From positions 3,473,501-3,537,500 of the forward strand of contig NZ_CP050440.1 in assembly GCF_011769525.1 (NCBI RefSeq): a stretch of DNA of 64,000 nucleotides. Direction: 5' to 3'. The notes under the pieces were generated by a model. That model saw only the letters and a list, made by a program, of their open reading frames with translations. It was not told where the DNA came from and did no database searches. This stretch comes from Tolypothrix sp. PCC 7910 (GTDB lineage Bacteria > Cyanobacteriota > Cyanobacteriia > Cyanobacteriales > Nostocaceae). Positions 45,554 through 54,294 of this stretch are shown here, piece after piece (within the stretch, counting starts at the first letter, position 1; each line of letters begins with the position of its first letter). The translations under genes and the position numbers were made by a program.

Positions 45554-48331
45554 TTAGTTGCCTTTGGATACAGTGGGAGGTGAACCTGCTGTAACTATGA
45601 CTACATTCTCTGGGTTAATTAAATCCTGAATTACCTTCTGCACATCTGACATTTTTACTGACTCAATGCGCTGAGGATACTCGCGCATTTCTTTTGGTGA
45701 AAGTCCAAAGACGGAATTGCTCAAAATTGTAGATGCTAAATCGCTGGGATTAGCTAACTCTACAGGGTAGCTGTTGGTAAGAGAACGTTTGGCGGTGTTA
45801 AACTCTGCTTCAGTCACGCCTTGTTCGCGTACCTGTTTGAGTAAGGCCAAAGTGCTGGCGATCGCTTTGTCAGCATCTTGCGGAGCTGTCTGCATCTGGA
45901 TAAAGAAAGGGCCAGGATTAATTCCTGCAGTGAAGTAGCTATAAATCCCGTAGGTTAAACCTTGGCGATCGCGCACTTCTGTACCCAAACGGCTAGATAA
46001 GGTATCGCCACCTAAAATCTGATTTAGCACCATTGCTGCGTAAAAACGCGGGTCTTTGCGCGAGATACTATTGTAACCGATATAAGTAATGGCTTCGGCT
46101 TTACCAGGAATTACCTTATTCAAGCGTGTCAAAGTCGTAGGTAAATCGACTTTAGGTAGGTTAAGAGTTGGCGGCTTACCTTTGACTTGCCATTTGCCAA
46201 AAGTCTGATTGAGTAAGGCTTTTACTTGAGTGGGGTTAAAGTCACCCACGAGTGCGATCGTTGTGGTGTCTGGTCGGTAATGTTCCTGGTAGAAGCGAAC
46301 CAAATCATCACGAGTAATACTTTTTAAAGTCTCAGCCGTGGGAAAGCTGTGGAAAGGATGATTTTCTGGGTAAATTGCTTGCTGGAATACTCTTCTAGCC
46401 AGAGTTTGAGGGTCATCAAGCTGCACTTTCAAACTCGTCAGCGCCCGTTGTCGTGTCAGTTCTAACTGATCGGCGGGGAAGGTAGCATTTTGTACTACAT
46501 TTCCCAAAGTTTGAATTAATATGGGCAGATTGGCTGACAACCCTTGACCGTTAATACTAACTCCTTCACGACTGGCACTAAAATCTAGATCGGCTCCTCT
46601 ATCCTCTAAGATTTTCGCCAAAGCCAGAGCATTTTGAGTTTTTGTGCCATTCATTAAGTTTCTAGCAGTTAAATTCGCTAGTCCAGATTTTTGATTACCA
46701 TCAAACTCAGTACCAGCATCAATTTGTCCATTGAGATTAATTGTTGGAACACTGTGGTCAGGTAACAGCAGCACCCGCAAGCCATTTGCCAAGGTAAACT
46801 GTTCTGGTAAAGCTTGTTTGCTAGAACTGGTAGCTGAGGTAGCAGGAGGTAAGTATTTCGCCAGTTCTGCTGGATCTACAGGTTTTCCAGGGCTAAAGTT
46901 TTCCACGGTGCGACCTGAACCACCAGCAGAGGCTTGTTGACCATCAGCTTGAGTTGGTTCAAAGAAACCAATGGTTTGTTTATCCAGATTGAGGTAAGTT
47001 TTTGCCACCCGTTGCACATCTTGTGGCGTAACTTTTGCGATCGCAGCTAAATACTTTTCAACAAAATGGTAGTCTCCTGCAATAGTTTGGTTATATCCCA
47101 GTTGGTTGGCTTGACTGGTGATGTCTTGGTTACTGAGAATAAATGAAGCCTGTAGTTGAGTTTTGGCGCGGTTTAATTCTTCGGTAGTAACTGGCTGCTG
47201 TTGCAGTTTCGCCAAAGATTGTTGCAGCACTTGGGAAATTTTCGTTAACTCTTTGCCTGGAGCCGCAGTAGCATTAATTTCATACCAACCCGGTTCGAGC
47301 AGTTCGGCGGCGCTACCGCTAACTGAACTAGCAAGTCCAGATTCTACCAAAGCCTGATAAAGCCGAGAACTACGTCCACCTGTGAGGATAGCATCCATGA
47401 CATCAATTGCTGGCACATCAGGATGCTTGATATCTGGTAAAGGATACACAGCTTGTAGTAATGCTGTACTTCCAGGTTGCTTCAAAACAATAGGTGCTTT
47501 TTGCGCCACTGGAGTATTAGCAGGATTCGTTGCCTGTTTTGGTTCCTGTAAACTTGTAGCTTGTTTTGGTCGTGGTGTAACCTTACCAAAAGTTTCTTTT
47601 ACAGCCTTAAGCGTCGGTTCTGTGGCAAAATCCCCTGTAATTACCAAAGTGGCATTTTCTGGGCTGTAATATCTTTGGTAATAATGTCGTACCTGATCTA
47701 CAGTAAATTGCTCCACATCGGCTTTTGTTCCCCCTACGGATAAACCATAAGCACGATTGGGAAATGCAGCTTGCATCACTGCTTTACTCAAACGATAGCT
47801 GGGGGAATTTTCATATCCTTGCAACTCGGATATTACTACCCGTTTCTCACTCGTTAGTTGCTCAGGCCCAATTAAGGAATTTTCCATGCGATCGGCTTCT
47901 AAAGTCAGCAGTGCTTCCAGCTTGTCTCGCCGCACAGTACCAAAATACACTGTTTCGTCATAGCTAGTATAAGCATTAAACTGACTACCTAAAGCACTAA
48001 ATAACCGTCCAAACTGCACAGGACGTTCTTTAGTACCTTTAAACATTAAATGCTCTAATTGGTGGGAGATACCATTTTCGCCTTTACCTTCATTGCGAGA
48101 GCCGACTTTATACCATACCTGCACGCTGACCACAGGTGCAGTATGCACTTCTTTAGTAAGTACTGTTAAGCCGTTTTCCAAGACAGTTTTTTGCACACCC
48201 TGGGAAAGTGCAAGACCGGATACAGGTGTGACAGTGGTGGGTGTTGCTGCGTTAGTCATGGCAGAAATCGGCGCAGTACTTAGCAGCAAACTCAGTAATA
48301 AACCTATAAGCATGTATGAGCGTAACTTCAT
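45554..48331 (-). CDS. M16 family zinc peptidase, two-lobed, secreted
   Basis: A 925-residue pitrilysin-family protein in which two M16 units are joined. It starts with a signal peptide (LIGLLLSLLLSTAPISA). The first unit holds the inverted zinc motif HQLEH (about 90-94) and the downstream glutamate region VVISELQGYEN; the second unit (from about 520, FTLANGLRVLLLPDHSVPTI) has no HxxEH and is presumably structural, containing RLGTEVRDRQGLTYGIYSYF. It probably degrades peptides in the periplasm. Between the lobes is a Ser/Gly-rich linker. ATG 48331 (MKLRSYM) is preferred over TTG 48337. Confidence 0.92.
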   Translation of the reverse strand: MKLRSYMLIGLLLSLLLSTAPISAMTNAATPTTVTPVSGLALSQGVQKTVLENGLTVLTKEVHTAPVVSVQVWYKVGSRNEGKGENGISHQLEHLMFKGTKERPVQFGRLFSALGSQFNAYTSYDETVYFGTVRRDKLEALLTLEADRMENSLIGPEQLTSEKRVVISELQGYENSPSYRLSKAVMQAAFPNRAYGLSVGGTKADVEQFTVDQVRHYYQRYYSPENATLVITGDFATEPTLKAVKETFGKVTPRPKQATSLQEPKQATNPANTPVAQKAPIVLKQPGSTALLQAVYPLPDIKHPDVPAIDVMDAILTGGRSSRLYQALVESGLASSVSGSAAELLEPGWYEINATAAPGKELTKISQVLQQSLAKLQQQPVTTEELNRAKTQLQASFILSNQDITSQANQLGYNQTIAGDYHFVEKYLAAIAKVTPQDVQRVAKTYLNLDKQTIGFFEPTQADGQQASAGGSGRTVENFSPGKPVDPAELAKYLPPATSATSSSKQALPEQFTLANGLRVLLLPDHSVPTINLNGQIDAGTEFDGNQKSGLANLTARNLMNGTKTQNALALAKILEDRGADLDFSASREGVSINGQGLSANLPILIQTLGNVVQNATFPADQLELTRQRALTSLKVQLDDPQTLARRVFQQAIYPENHPFHSFPTAETLKSITRDDLVRFYQEHYRPDTTTIALVGDFNPTQVKALLNQTFGKWQVKGKPPTLNLPKVDLPTTLTRLNKVIPGKAEAITYIGYNSISRKDPRFYAAMVLNQILGGDTLSSRLGTEVRDRQGLTYGIYSYFTAGINPGPFFIQMQTAPQDADKAIASTLALLKQVREQGVTEAEFNTAKRSLTNSYPVELANPSDLASTILSNSVFGLSPKEMREYPQRIESVKMSDVQKVIQDLINPENVVIVTAGSPPTVSKGN

Positions 48332-48562
48332 AAACAAGTCAAAATGGAAATTCTCAATTTAACTGAGAGTAAAAATAAATGGTAGCAATCTTGTGATTAG
48401 GGTTTGGGGATTGGGGAATAAAAGGGGATCGCGAGAATAATGACTCTTCTAGTGTAATGAGCGATCGCTTTTTGCGAGGGGTAATCGCTCACATCACCTC
48501 ACCACTAAATCTATGACAGAATAATCTTATTGTCCTACAAGTAATGCGATCGCCTACGACTT

Positions 48563-49129
48563 ATGATTTCTACCGAGCGCCGCTACACTTTGGATGAATA
48601 TCGCGCCATCGAAGAAAAAGCAGAAGGACGCAGCGAATATCGAGATGGAGAAATTGTACCCATACCTGGAGGAACGCCCAAACACAGCCGCATTGGACGG
48701 AATATCTTAGCTTATCTTACCTTTGCGCTACGCGATACTCAATTTGAGCCAATAAACAATGATTTGCGGCTGTGGATTCCAGAATATAGACGTGGGGTAT
48801 ATCCAGACGTAATGGTTTTTGATGGTGAACCGCAATTAAATGATGGTCGCTTAGATGAAGTTTTGAATCCTTTGGTGATTGTTGAAGTATTATCTCCTTC
48901 CACCGCAGATTACGACCGCCAAAACAAATTCCGTATATATCGCTCAATTGTGAGTTTTAGCGAATATTTATTAGTTGAGCAAGATGAACCATTTGTAGAA
49001 CGCTATAGTAAGCAAACTCAAGGTTGGTTGCTCAGTGAATTTAATGGCTTAGAAGTATCAATTTCTCTTGATTCAGTAGGGATTGAATTGCCGATGGCAG
49101 AAATTTATCGCGGTATTACTTTTGAATAA
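48563..49129 (+). CDS. Uma2 family putative endonuclease (DUF820)
   Basis: A 188-residue member of the Uma2/DUF820 family, restriction-endonuclease-fold proteins greatly expanded in cyanobacteria. It has RRYTLDEYRAIEEKAEGRSE, the conserved GEIVPIPGGTPKHSRIGRNI, the acidic PDVMVFDGEP and the core LVIVEVLSPSTADYDRQNKF, which carry the D and ExV active-site positions of the PD-(D/E)XK-like fold. Activity has rarely been shown and the biological role is unknown; many copies are spread by transposon-like mechanisms. ATG 48563, preceded closely by a HIP1 octamer. Confidence 0.9.
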   Translation: MISTERRYTLDEYRAIEEKAEGRSEYRDGEIVPIPGGTPKHSRIGRNILAYLTFALRDTQFEPINNDLRLWIPEYRRGVYPDVMVFDGEPQLNDGRLDEVLNPLVIVEVLSPSTADYDRQNKFRIYRSIVSFSEYLLVEQDEPFVERYSKQTQGWLLSEFNGLEVSISLDSVGIELPMAEIYRGITFE

Positions 49130-49196
49130 AATGGATTTTGTTGAAAAAGGCGATCGCTTTTACTTTATAAAGTGGTAAGCCCTAAATTATCGGTTT

Positions 49197-49667
49197 ATGG
49201 AAATACGATTATTTCAACACCAAGATGCCCAACAAATAGCACAATTATTCCACGAAACAGTACGTGAAATTAATATTGGTGACTACTCAGAAAATCAAGT
49301 TAAAGCTTGGGCACCAGATAATATTAATTTTAGAAACTGGGCAACAATCTGTGCAGAAAGATTCACCTACGTTGCTGATGACCAAGGTGTAATTGCAGGT
49401 TTTGGCGAGTTAGAAACCAACGGACATATAGATTGCTTTTACTGCCATAAAAATTATCAGAAAATGGGTGTGGGTAGTAAAATTTATGCGGCAATTGAAG
49501 CCAAAGCCTATGAATTAGGAATTAATCGCTTATACCTTGAAGCCAGTATTACCGCCAAACCTTTTTTCCTGCGTATGGGGTTTTCCACCATCACTGAACA
49601 ACAAGTAGAATGTCGGGGAGAAATTTTTGTAAATTATGCAATGGAGAAGTTTTTAATTTCTAGCTAA
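49197..49667 (+). CDS. GNAT family N-acetyltransferase
   Basis: A 156-residue GCN5-related acetyltransferase. Acetyl-CoA motif A reads CHKNYQKMGVGSKIYAAIEA (the Q/RxxGxG/A pyrophosphate loop), preceded by the strand VIAGFGELETNGHIDCFYC and followed by LYLEASITAKPFFLRMGFST, a common C-terminal half. The substrate is unknown; the sequence resembles small stand-alone GNATs annotated as YafP-like. ATG 49197. It follows the Uma2 gene by 67 bases on the same strand, possibly one transcript. Confidence 0.9.
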   Translation: MEIRLFQHQDAQQIAQLFHETVREINIGDYSENQVKAWAPDNINFRNWATICAERFTYVADDQGVIAGFGELETNGHIDCFYCHKNYQKMGVGSKIYAAIEAKAYELGINRLYLEASITAKPFFLRMGFSTITEQQVECRGEIFVNYAMEKFLISS

Positions 49668-49777
49668 TTGAGCATCAGTTAACTACAGTATTGTACACAC
49701 CTAACAACATTTAAGATTTGTGTAGGGCTGTCTGTATCAACTCAAATTGCTCAGATAGAAATCTCTAACTGCTAATA

Positions 49778-50773
49778 TCAATTTCTTTCTAGATTAAGTT
49801 TAATTGCTAAGTCAATTAGTCTATCTACATTTTGATTTACTTTATCCAAGCCAATCTCATCAAGATAGATGTCAATAGCCATTGGTAAAGCACTGGCGTA
49901 ACGGCTTGTTGGTGTCCAATAAGTAATAGATTTTACGTTCTGAAATTCTGGTTCAAAGTTAATATACATTCTACCTATACCAGTTTGTTTGTTAAAGCGT
50001 AGGAGCTTTGTAGGAATTGGTAGCCATAGGTAACACTGTATATAATTAATTTGAGATGGTTGAGTTCTCGAAACCAACTTCAACTGACATATAGGCTTAG
50101 TTTTACCTCTACCATAAAATATACTTTTTCCATCTTTAATCTCTCGGATACGCTGATCGTACCCTAACATCTTATCCCTCAGCCTCAATACTTCTATTCG
50201 GGTTAAAGGAGAAAGTGTATCCAAAAAATTTATTAATATTCTTGGTGGTTTATCAACTTGTATTGCTGGCGTTAATACTCCTTGATTATCTTGAATTTCA
50301 ATAAAAGGAATAGGCTTTTGTATAGTAATCTCTTGACGACCTTCAAGATATAAATGTAAATAAAAATTATTGTCTTGCTTGAGGATAGTAAACCGAACAA
50401 ACTCAAATTTTAAGATACTGTAGCGACGGTCAATAAAATTATGCCTATGGAAATCTGGAGCAATCGCAATCAGGCGAATTGGTTGGCTATAGTCTATGAT
50501 GTCATTAAAAGGTTGCTCTAAACTTAGACTATGATAGTATCTAGTTAACTGCTGGATAATGTAGCGATCCTCACAATTTTTTAGTTCTAATATAACAAGT
50601 TGATTGTTTGTAGTTTTAGCAATAATATCGCAGTATTCTCCTTTAATGCCAAATTGGCGTTTAAGTGGAATTAAGCCTAAAGTATTCTCTAAATTATTCC
50701 AGAGAAAATCTTCTAGCATATATTCTTCTGCAAATATCCAACCTTTTTGATTTTTTACAAGCACAATTTTCAA
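49778..50773 (-). CDS. PD-(D/E)XK nuclease-like protein (NucS/RecB-fold N terminus)
   Basis: A 331-residue protein. The first 130 residues carry a nuclease-like fold: helix EDFLWNNLENTLGLIPLKRQ, then GEYCDIIAK with Asp49, and LVILELKNCED with Glu63 and Lys65, giving the D...ExK arrangement also seen in NucS-type endonucleases. The rest (about 135-331) has no recognised family; it includes LRLRDKMLGYDQRIREIKDG and a C-terminal helical segment. Start is TTG 50773, overlapping the pentapeptide-gene stop as TTGA with AGAGAG upstream; an ATG at residue 19 would remove part of the fold. Nuclease activity is inference. Confidence 0.65.
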   Translation of the reverse strand: MKIVLVKNQKGWIFAEEYMLEDFLWNNLENTLGLIPLKRQFGIKGEYCDIIAKTTNNQLVILELKNCEDRYIIQQLTRYYHSLSLEQPFNDIIDYSQPIRLIAIAPDFHRHNFIDRRYSILKFEFVRFTILKQDNNFYLHLYLEGRQEITIQKPIPFIEIQDNQGVLTPAIQVDKPPRILINFLDTLSPLTRIEVLRLRDKMLGYDQRIREIKDGKSIFYGRGKTKPICQLKLVSRTQPSQINYIQCYLWLPIPTKLLRFNKQTGIGRMYINFEPEFQNVKSITYWTPTSRYASALPMAIDIYLDEIGLDKVNQNVDRLIDLAIKLNLERN

Positions 50774-51498
50774 CTCTCTAAATTAATTTCATTCTCAATA
50801 AGTTCCATACCCATCGCTATTGGATCAATATTCTTACTAAATTTTGTTTGATGATTGTAGTAAGAATATCGTAGATCTACAGTAGTAGGAGCAGGTAATT
50901 GTATATCTCGTAAGTCAGCATTTGAAAAATCCGCTCCTTGTGAGTAAAAACTTTTAAGAGTTGCTTTGTAAAAATTGCACCCACTAAAATTAGCATGAGA
51001 AAATTGGCCAGTTATATACGATGAGGAAAAATTAGTGCCAGCGAAATTTGATGCAGTAAAATCAGTGAAATAGCTGTCACTAACAATGAAATTTTGGAGA
51101 TTAGCCTGTATAAAATCAGAACCTCGACAAGAGGAACGAGATAAATTTGCCCTTCTTAAATCTGAATTATTAAAGTTACATTGGTCAAGTCTACAGCAAG
51201 ATAAATCTGCTCCTTGTAGATTACAGTTACTTAAATCTGCGCCAGTTAAATCAACTTTACATTCTGATGATTTATAAAATACAATAGCTGTAAGATTAGA
51301 TTCTTTAAGTATAATTTCGCGTAAATCGAGATATTTTATCTCTTTCTCAAGAATATTTACTGTTACTCCACGCAAATCTGAACCAGAAAAGTTACGATGT
51401 CCTTGTGCATAAAGTTTGAGTAATACTTCCAACGTTCTTACTGGTTGTGCAGGTTGTTGCTGTGAAAATGTGAAATTACAAGTAGATTCTTTAGTCAT
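50770..51498 (-). CDS. Pentapeptide repeat protein
   Basis: A 242-residue protein. After a short helix (LEVLLKLYAQGHRN) come A(D/N)LXX-type pentapeptides: FSGSDLRGV, VDLTGADLSNCNLQGADLSC, CNFNNSDLRRANLSRSSCRG, TASNFAGTNFSSSYITGQFS, NFSGCNFYKATLKSFYSQGA and FSNADLRDIQ. These build a right-handed quadrilateral beta helix. Cytoplasmic, with no signal peptide. Pentapeptide proteins have varied roles, including DNA mimicry that protects gyrase; none can be assigned here. Its TGA overlaps the start of the downstream nuclease-like gene, so the two are coupled. ATG 51498. Confidence 0.9.
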   Translation of the reverse strand: MTKESTCNFTFSQQQPAQPVRTLEVLLKLYAQGHRNFSGSDLRGVTVNILEKEIKYLDLREIILKESNLTAIVFYKSSECKVDLTGADLSNCNLQGADLSCCRLDQCNFNNSDLRRANLSRSSCRGSDFIQANLQNFIVSDSYFTDFTASNFAGTNFSSSYITGQFSHANFSGCNFYKATLKSFYSQGADFSNADLRDIQLPAPTTVDLRYSYYNHQTKFSKNIDPIAMGMELIENEINLES

Positions 51499-51809
51499 AA
51501 ATTTTAATCATTTAACTTGCTCTGCTATAGGGAGTTTACCCAAGTAATCATAAACCCATGCAATTACTACTCTACTTTGCGGGAAATAATTAGTTTCTAT
51601 CTGCATAAAAATTTTGCTTCCACGATCGCTAACGCAAAGGCAATTTGGCGATCGCTTATTTTTGGGAAATGTAGGCAAGAAAAAAAGGTTTATCTTAACT
51701 GTATTGCACAATAGCTAAGACATTTCATCAAAAACCGGAAAGTTTCTGCTTTCCGGTTCTTGAGTATTAAGTATTCGTATAGCGTAGCAATTTCAAATAA
51801 TCGCGATCG
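51499..51809. other. Intergenic gap upstream of the pentapeptide gene
   Basis: 311 bases. Contains two HIP1-like sites and the terminator at 51729-51758; short frames on both strands have no protein-like features. Confidence 0.5.
51729..51758 (-). terminator. Rho-independent terminator of the prolyl oligopeptidase gene
   Basis: AACCGGAAAG (51733-51742) and CTTTCCGGTT (51749-51758) form a perfect 10-bp stem around six bases. On the minus strand the stem is followed by TTTTTG. It lies about 50 bases beyond the oligopeptidase stop. Confidence 0.85.
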
Positions 51810-54107
51810 CTACTTTGTAACAGCAACTTTCATATCCAAAGTCCGCACCAAAAACGCCCACTTATCTGTTAGTTCGTCAATAGTTTTAGTTGTGGGCTTA
51901 CCTGCACCATGTCCGGCTTTAGTCTCAATTCTAATGAGTACAGGTGCATTACCAGCTTGAGCAGCTTGCAAAGCCGCAGCAAATTTGAAACTATGAGCAG
52001 GAACCACGCGATCGTCATGATCGGCTGTAGTAATCAATGTTGCTGGGTAAGCTGTTCCTGGTTTAATGTGATGCAATGGTGAATAGGCATATAATGCTTT
52101 AAATTCTTCTGGGTTATCTGGCGAACCATATTCCGAAGTCCAAGCCCAACCGATGGTAAATTTGTGGAACCGCAACATATCCATGACCCCGACTGCTGCT
52201 AAAGCCGCACCAAACAAATCGGGACGCTGAGTCATACAAGCACCCACCAATAAACCGCCGTTACTACCACCTGCGATCGCTAGTTTTGCAGATTTGGTAT
52301 AACCATTTGCGATTAACCACTCAGCCGCAGCAATGAAGTCATCAAAGACATTTTGCTTTTTGAACTTCATTCCGGCTTCGTGCCATTCTTCACCATACTC
52401 GCCACCACCACGGATATTAGGCATTGCATGGATACCACCCATTTCCATCCAAACTAAAAGACTTACAGAAAAACTGGGTGTCATTGAGGCATTAAACCCA
52501 CCATAACCATAAAGATATGTGGGATTATTCCCGTCTAACTTAATGCCCTTTTTATGAGTGATAAACATTGGCACTTTGGTGCCATCTTTGCTTTGATAAA
52601 ATACTTGTTTAGTTTCGTAATTTTCAGGATTAAAATCTACCTTTGGTTGACGAAAAACTTCACTTTTTCCCGTCACCATATTATAGCGATAGATAGTGCC
52701 TGGTGTAGTAAAGCTCGTGAAACTGTAAAAAGTTTCGGTATCATAGCGCTTGCCATAAAAGCCATCAACTGAGCCAATCCCGGGTAATTCGACTTCCCGA
52801 ACTAATCCACCTTTCAGGTCAAAAATTTTAATCTGACTACGCGCATCTTTGAGATAATCAACAACGAACTGATTATTCAGAATACTCACACCTTCTAAAG
52901 TTTCTGCTGACTGGGCAATGATTTCTCGCCAGTTTTCCTTTGCTGGCTTTTCAATATCAATCGCAATCACTCTGCCCCGGGGAGCGTTTAAATTGGTACG
53001 AAAATAGAAAATACTATCATCGCGCTCAATAAAACTATAATCTGCCTCAAATTGATTAATAAGTTCTACAACTGCTGATTTAGGATTAGTTAAATCTTTA
53101 TAAAAAACTAAATTTTTAGAATCAGTTCCTAGCCAAACTGATATGATTAAAAACTTGCCATCTTCTGTAACTCCACCATTAAAGCCCCATTCTTTCTGGT
53201 CAAGACGTTGATAAATTAATAAGTCCTCTGATTGTGGAGTGCCTAAGCGATGATAATAAAGCTTTTGATAATAATTAGTATCTTCTAATTTAGTTTTATT
53301 ATTTGGTTCGTCATAGCGGCTATAAAAAAATCCTTGGTTATCATTTGTCCAGGAAACATCAGAGAATTTGATCCATTTCAGATGGTCTGCTAAATCTTTA
53401 CCTGTTTCAATATCGCGAACTTTCCACTCTTGCCAATCAGAACCAGATGTAGATAAACTGTAAGCTAATAATTGACCATTGTTACTAATAGATAATCCTG
53501 ATAGCGCAACTGTACCATCTTCGGAAAGTGTGTTGGGGTCAAGTAAAACTTTTGGCTCAGACTCAAGAGTTTTCAGAGTGTAGAGAACGCTTTGGTTTTG
53601 CAACCCATCGTTTTTGTAATAGAAATAGCGTTCGGTGGAATTATCTCCCAGAGATTCACCTTCTTTAAATGGAATACTGTATCTTTCATAATTCCATAAT
53701 TTAGTGAGGCGTTGTCTAATTTTTTCTTTAGCAGGAACTTGAATTATGTAGGCAGAAGTAACTTGATTTTGTGCCTCAATCCAACTTCTGGTTTCTGCCG
53801 AGTCGGGATTTTCTAACCAACGGTAAGGATCTGCTACTACAGTACCGTGATAGTTATCAACTTGATTGCTTTTGCGGCTAGGTGGGTAAGTCAGCATTTT
53901 TTTTGATGGTACTCGTTGCTGTGCATATTGTTTAAGGAAGTGACTCCTTTGCAAATTTTCCCCATCTGTGAATTTTTCAACTACTACTTGTGGAGAGAAT
54001 TTGCTGGAAATTTTAGCATTAGCGACAGCAGCAGGTAGCAACCATTGGCAAAATATCATTGTTGCCAAAAAGGTTGCTAAAAGCCGAGTCCATTTGGCTT
54101 TTAGCAT
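51810..54107 (-). CDS. Prolyl oligopeptidase (S9A), probably exported
   Basis: Serine peptidase of 765 residues that cuts short peptides after proline. It starts with a signal-like segment (LLATFLATMIFCQWLLPAAV, then ANA). The N-terminal part (about 75-490) is the seven-bladed propeller region, beginning with YHGTVVADPYRWLENPDSAE. The C-terminal alpha/beta hydrolase domain has the nucleophile motif AIAGGSNGGLLVG (Ser about 615), the acid in TTADHDDRVVPAHSFKF and the catalytic His in KAGHGAGKPT (about 733). Secretion to the periplasm is inferred from the signal. ATG 54107. Confidence 0.94.
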   Translation of the reverse strand: MLKAKWTRLLATFLATMIFCQWLLPAAVANAKISSKFSPQVVVEKFTDGENLQRSHFLKQYAQQRVPSKKMLTYPPSRKSNQVDNYHGTVVADPYRWLENPDSAETRSWIEAQNQVTSAYIIQVPAKEKIRQRLTKLWNYERYSIPFKEGESLGDNSTERYFYYKNDGLQNQSVLYTLKTLESEPKVLLDPNTLSEDGTVALSGLSISNNGQLLAYSLSTSGSDWQEWKVRDIETGKDLADHLKWIKFSDVSWTNDNQGFFYSRYDEPNNKTKLEDTNYYQKLYYHRLGTPQSEDLLIYQRLDQKEWGFNGGVTEDGKFLIISVWLGTDSKNLVFYKDLTNPKSAVVELINQFEADYSFIERDDSIFYFRTNLNAPRGRVIAIDIEKPAKENWREIIAQSAETLEGVSILNNQFVVDYLKDARSQIKIFDLKGGLVREVELPGIGSVDGFYGKRYDTETFYSFTSFTTPGTIYRYNMVTGKSEVFRQPKVDFNPENYETKQVFYQSKDGTKVPMFITHKKGIKLDGNNPTYLYGYGGFNASMTPSFSVSLLVWMEMGGIHAMPNIRGGGEYGEEWHEAGMKFKKQNVFDDFIAAAEWLIANGYTKSAKLAIAGGSNGGLLVGACMTQRPDLFGAALAAVGVMDMLRFHKFTIGWAWTSEYGSPDNPEEFKALYAYSPLHHIKPGTAYPATLITTADHDDRVVPAHSFKFAAALQAAQAGNAPVLIRIETKAGHGAGKPTTKTIDELTDKWAFLVRTLDMKVAVTK

Positions 54108-54180
54108 TGTGAATGATAAATATAAATTATTAATCTAAGAGCAAACTTGCCTACAACGCCGGCTTTCCTTGATTTTGGTA

Positions 54181-54223
54181 AGCCAGTTCACTTCACAAAG
54201 GCAACCTCTGCAAGTGACTGGCT
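54181..54223. repeat. AGCCAGT...ACTGGCT palindromic repeat, copy 3
   Basis: AGCCAGTTCACTT (54181-54193) pairs with AAGTGACTGGCT (54212-54223) with one bulged base. It lies between the CheA-like gene and the prolyl oligopeptidase gene; same outer ends as the elements at 39830 and 45494. Confidence 0.65.
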
Positions 54224-54294
54224 CTTCTTGACTGTTGAATTTTGGCCTCCGTAACAGAATATTTGTGTGTCCTTTGCAGAAATACTGGAATCGC

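Noticed and set aside
45412-45594. 60-codon plus-strand frame
   Set aside because: Lies over a dispersed palindrome and the 3' end of the M16 peptidase gene; not protein-like.
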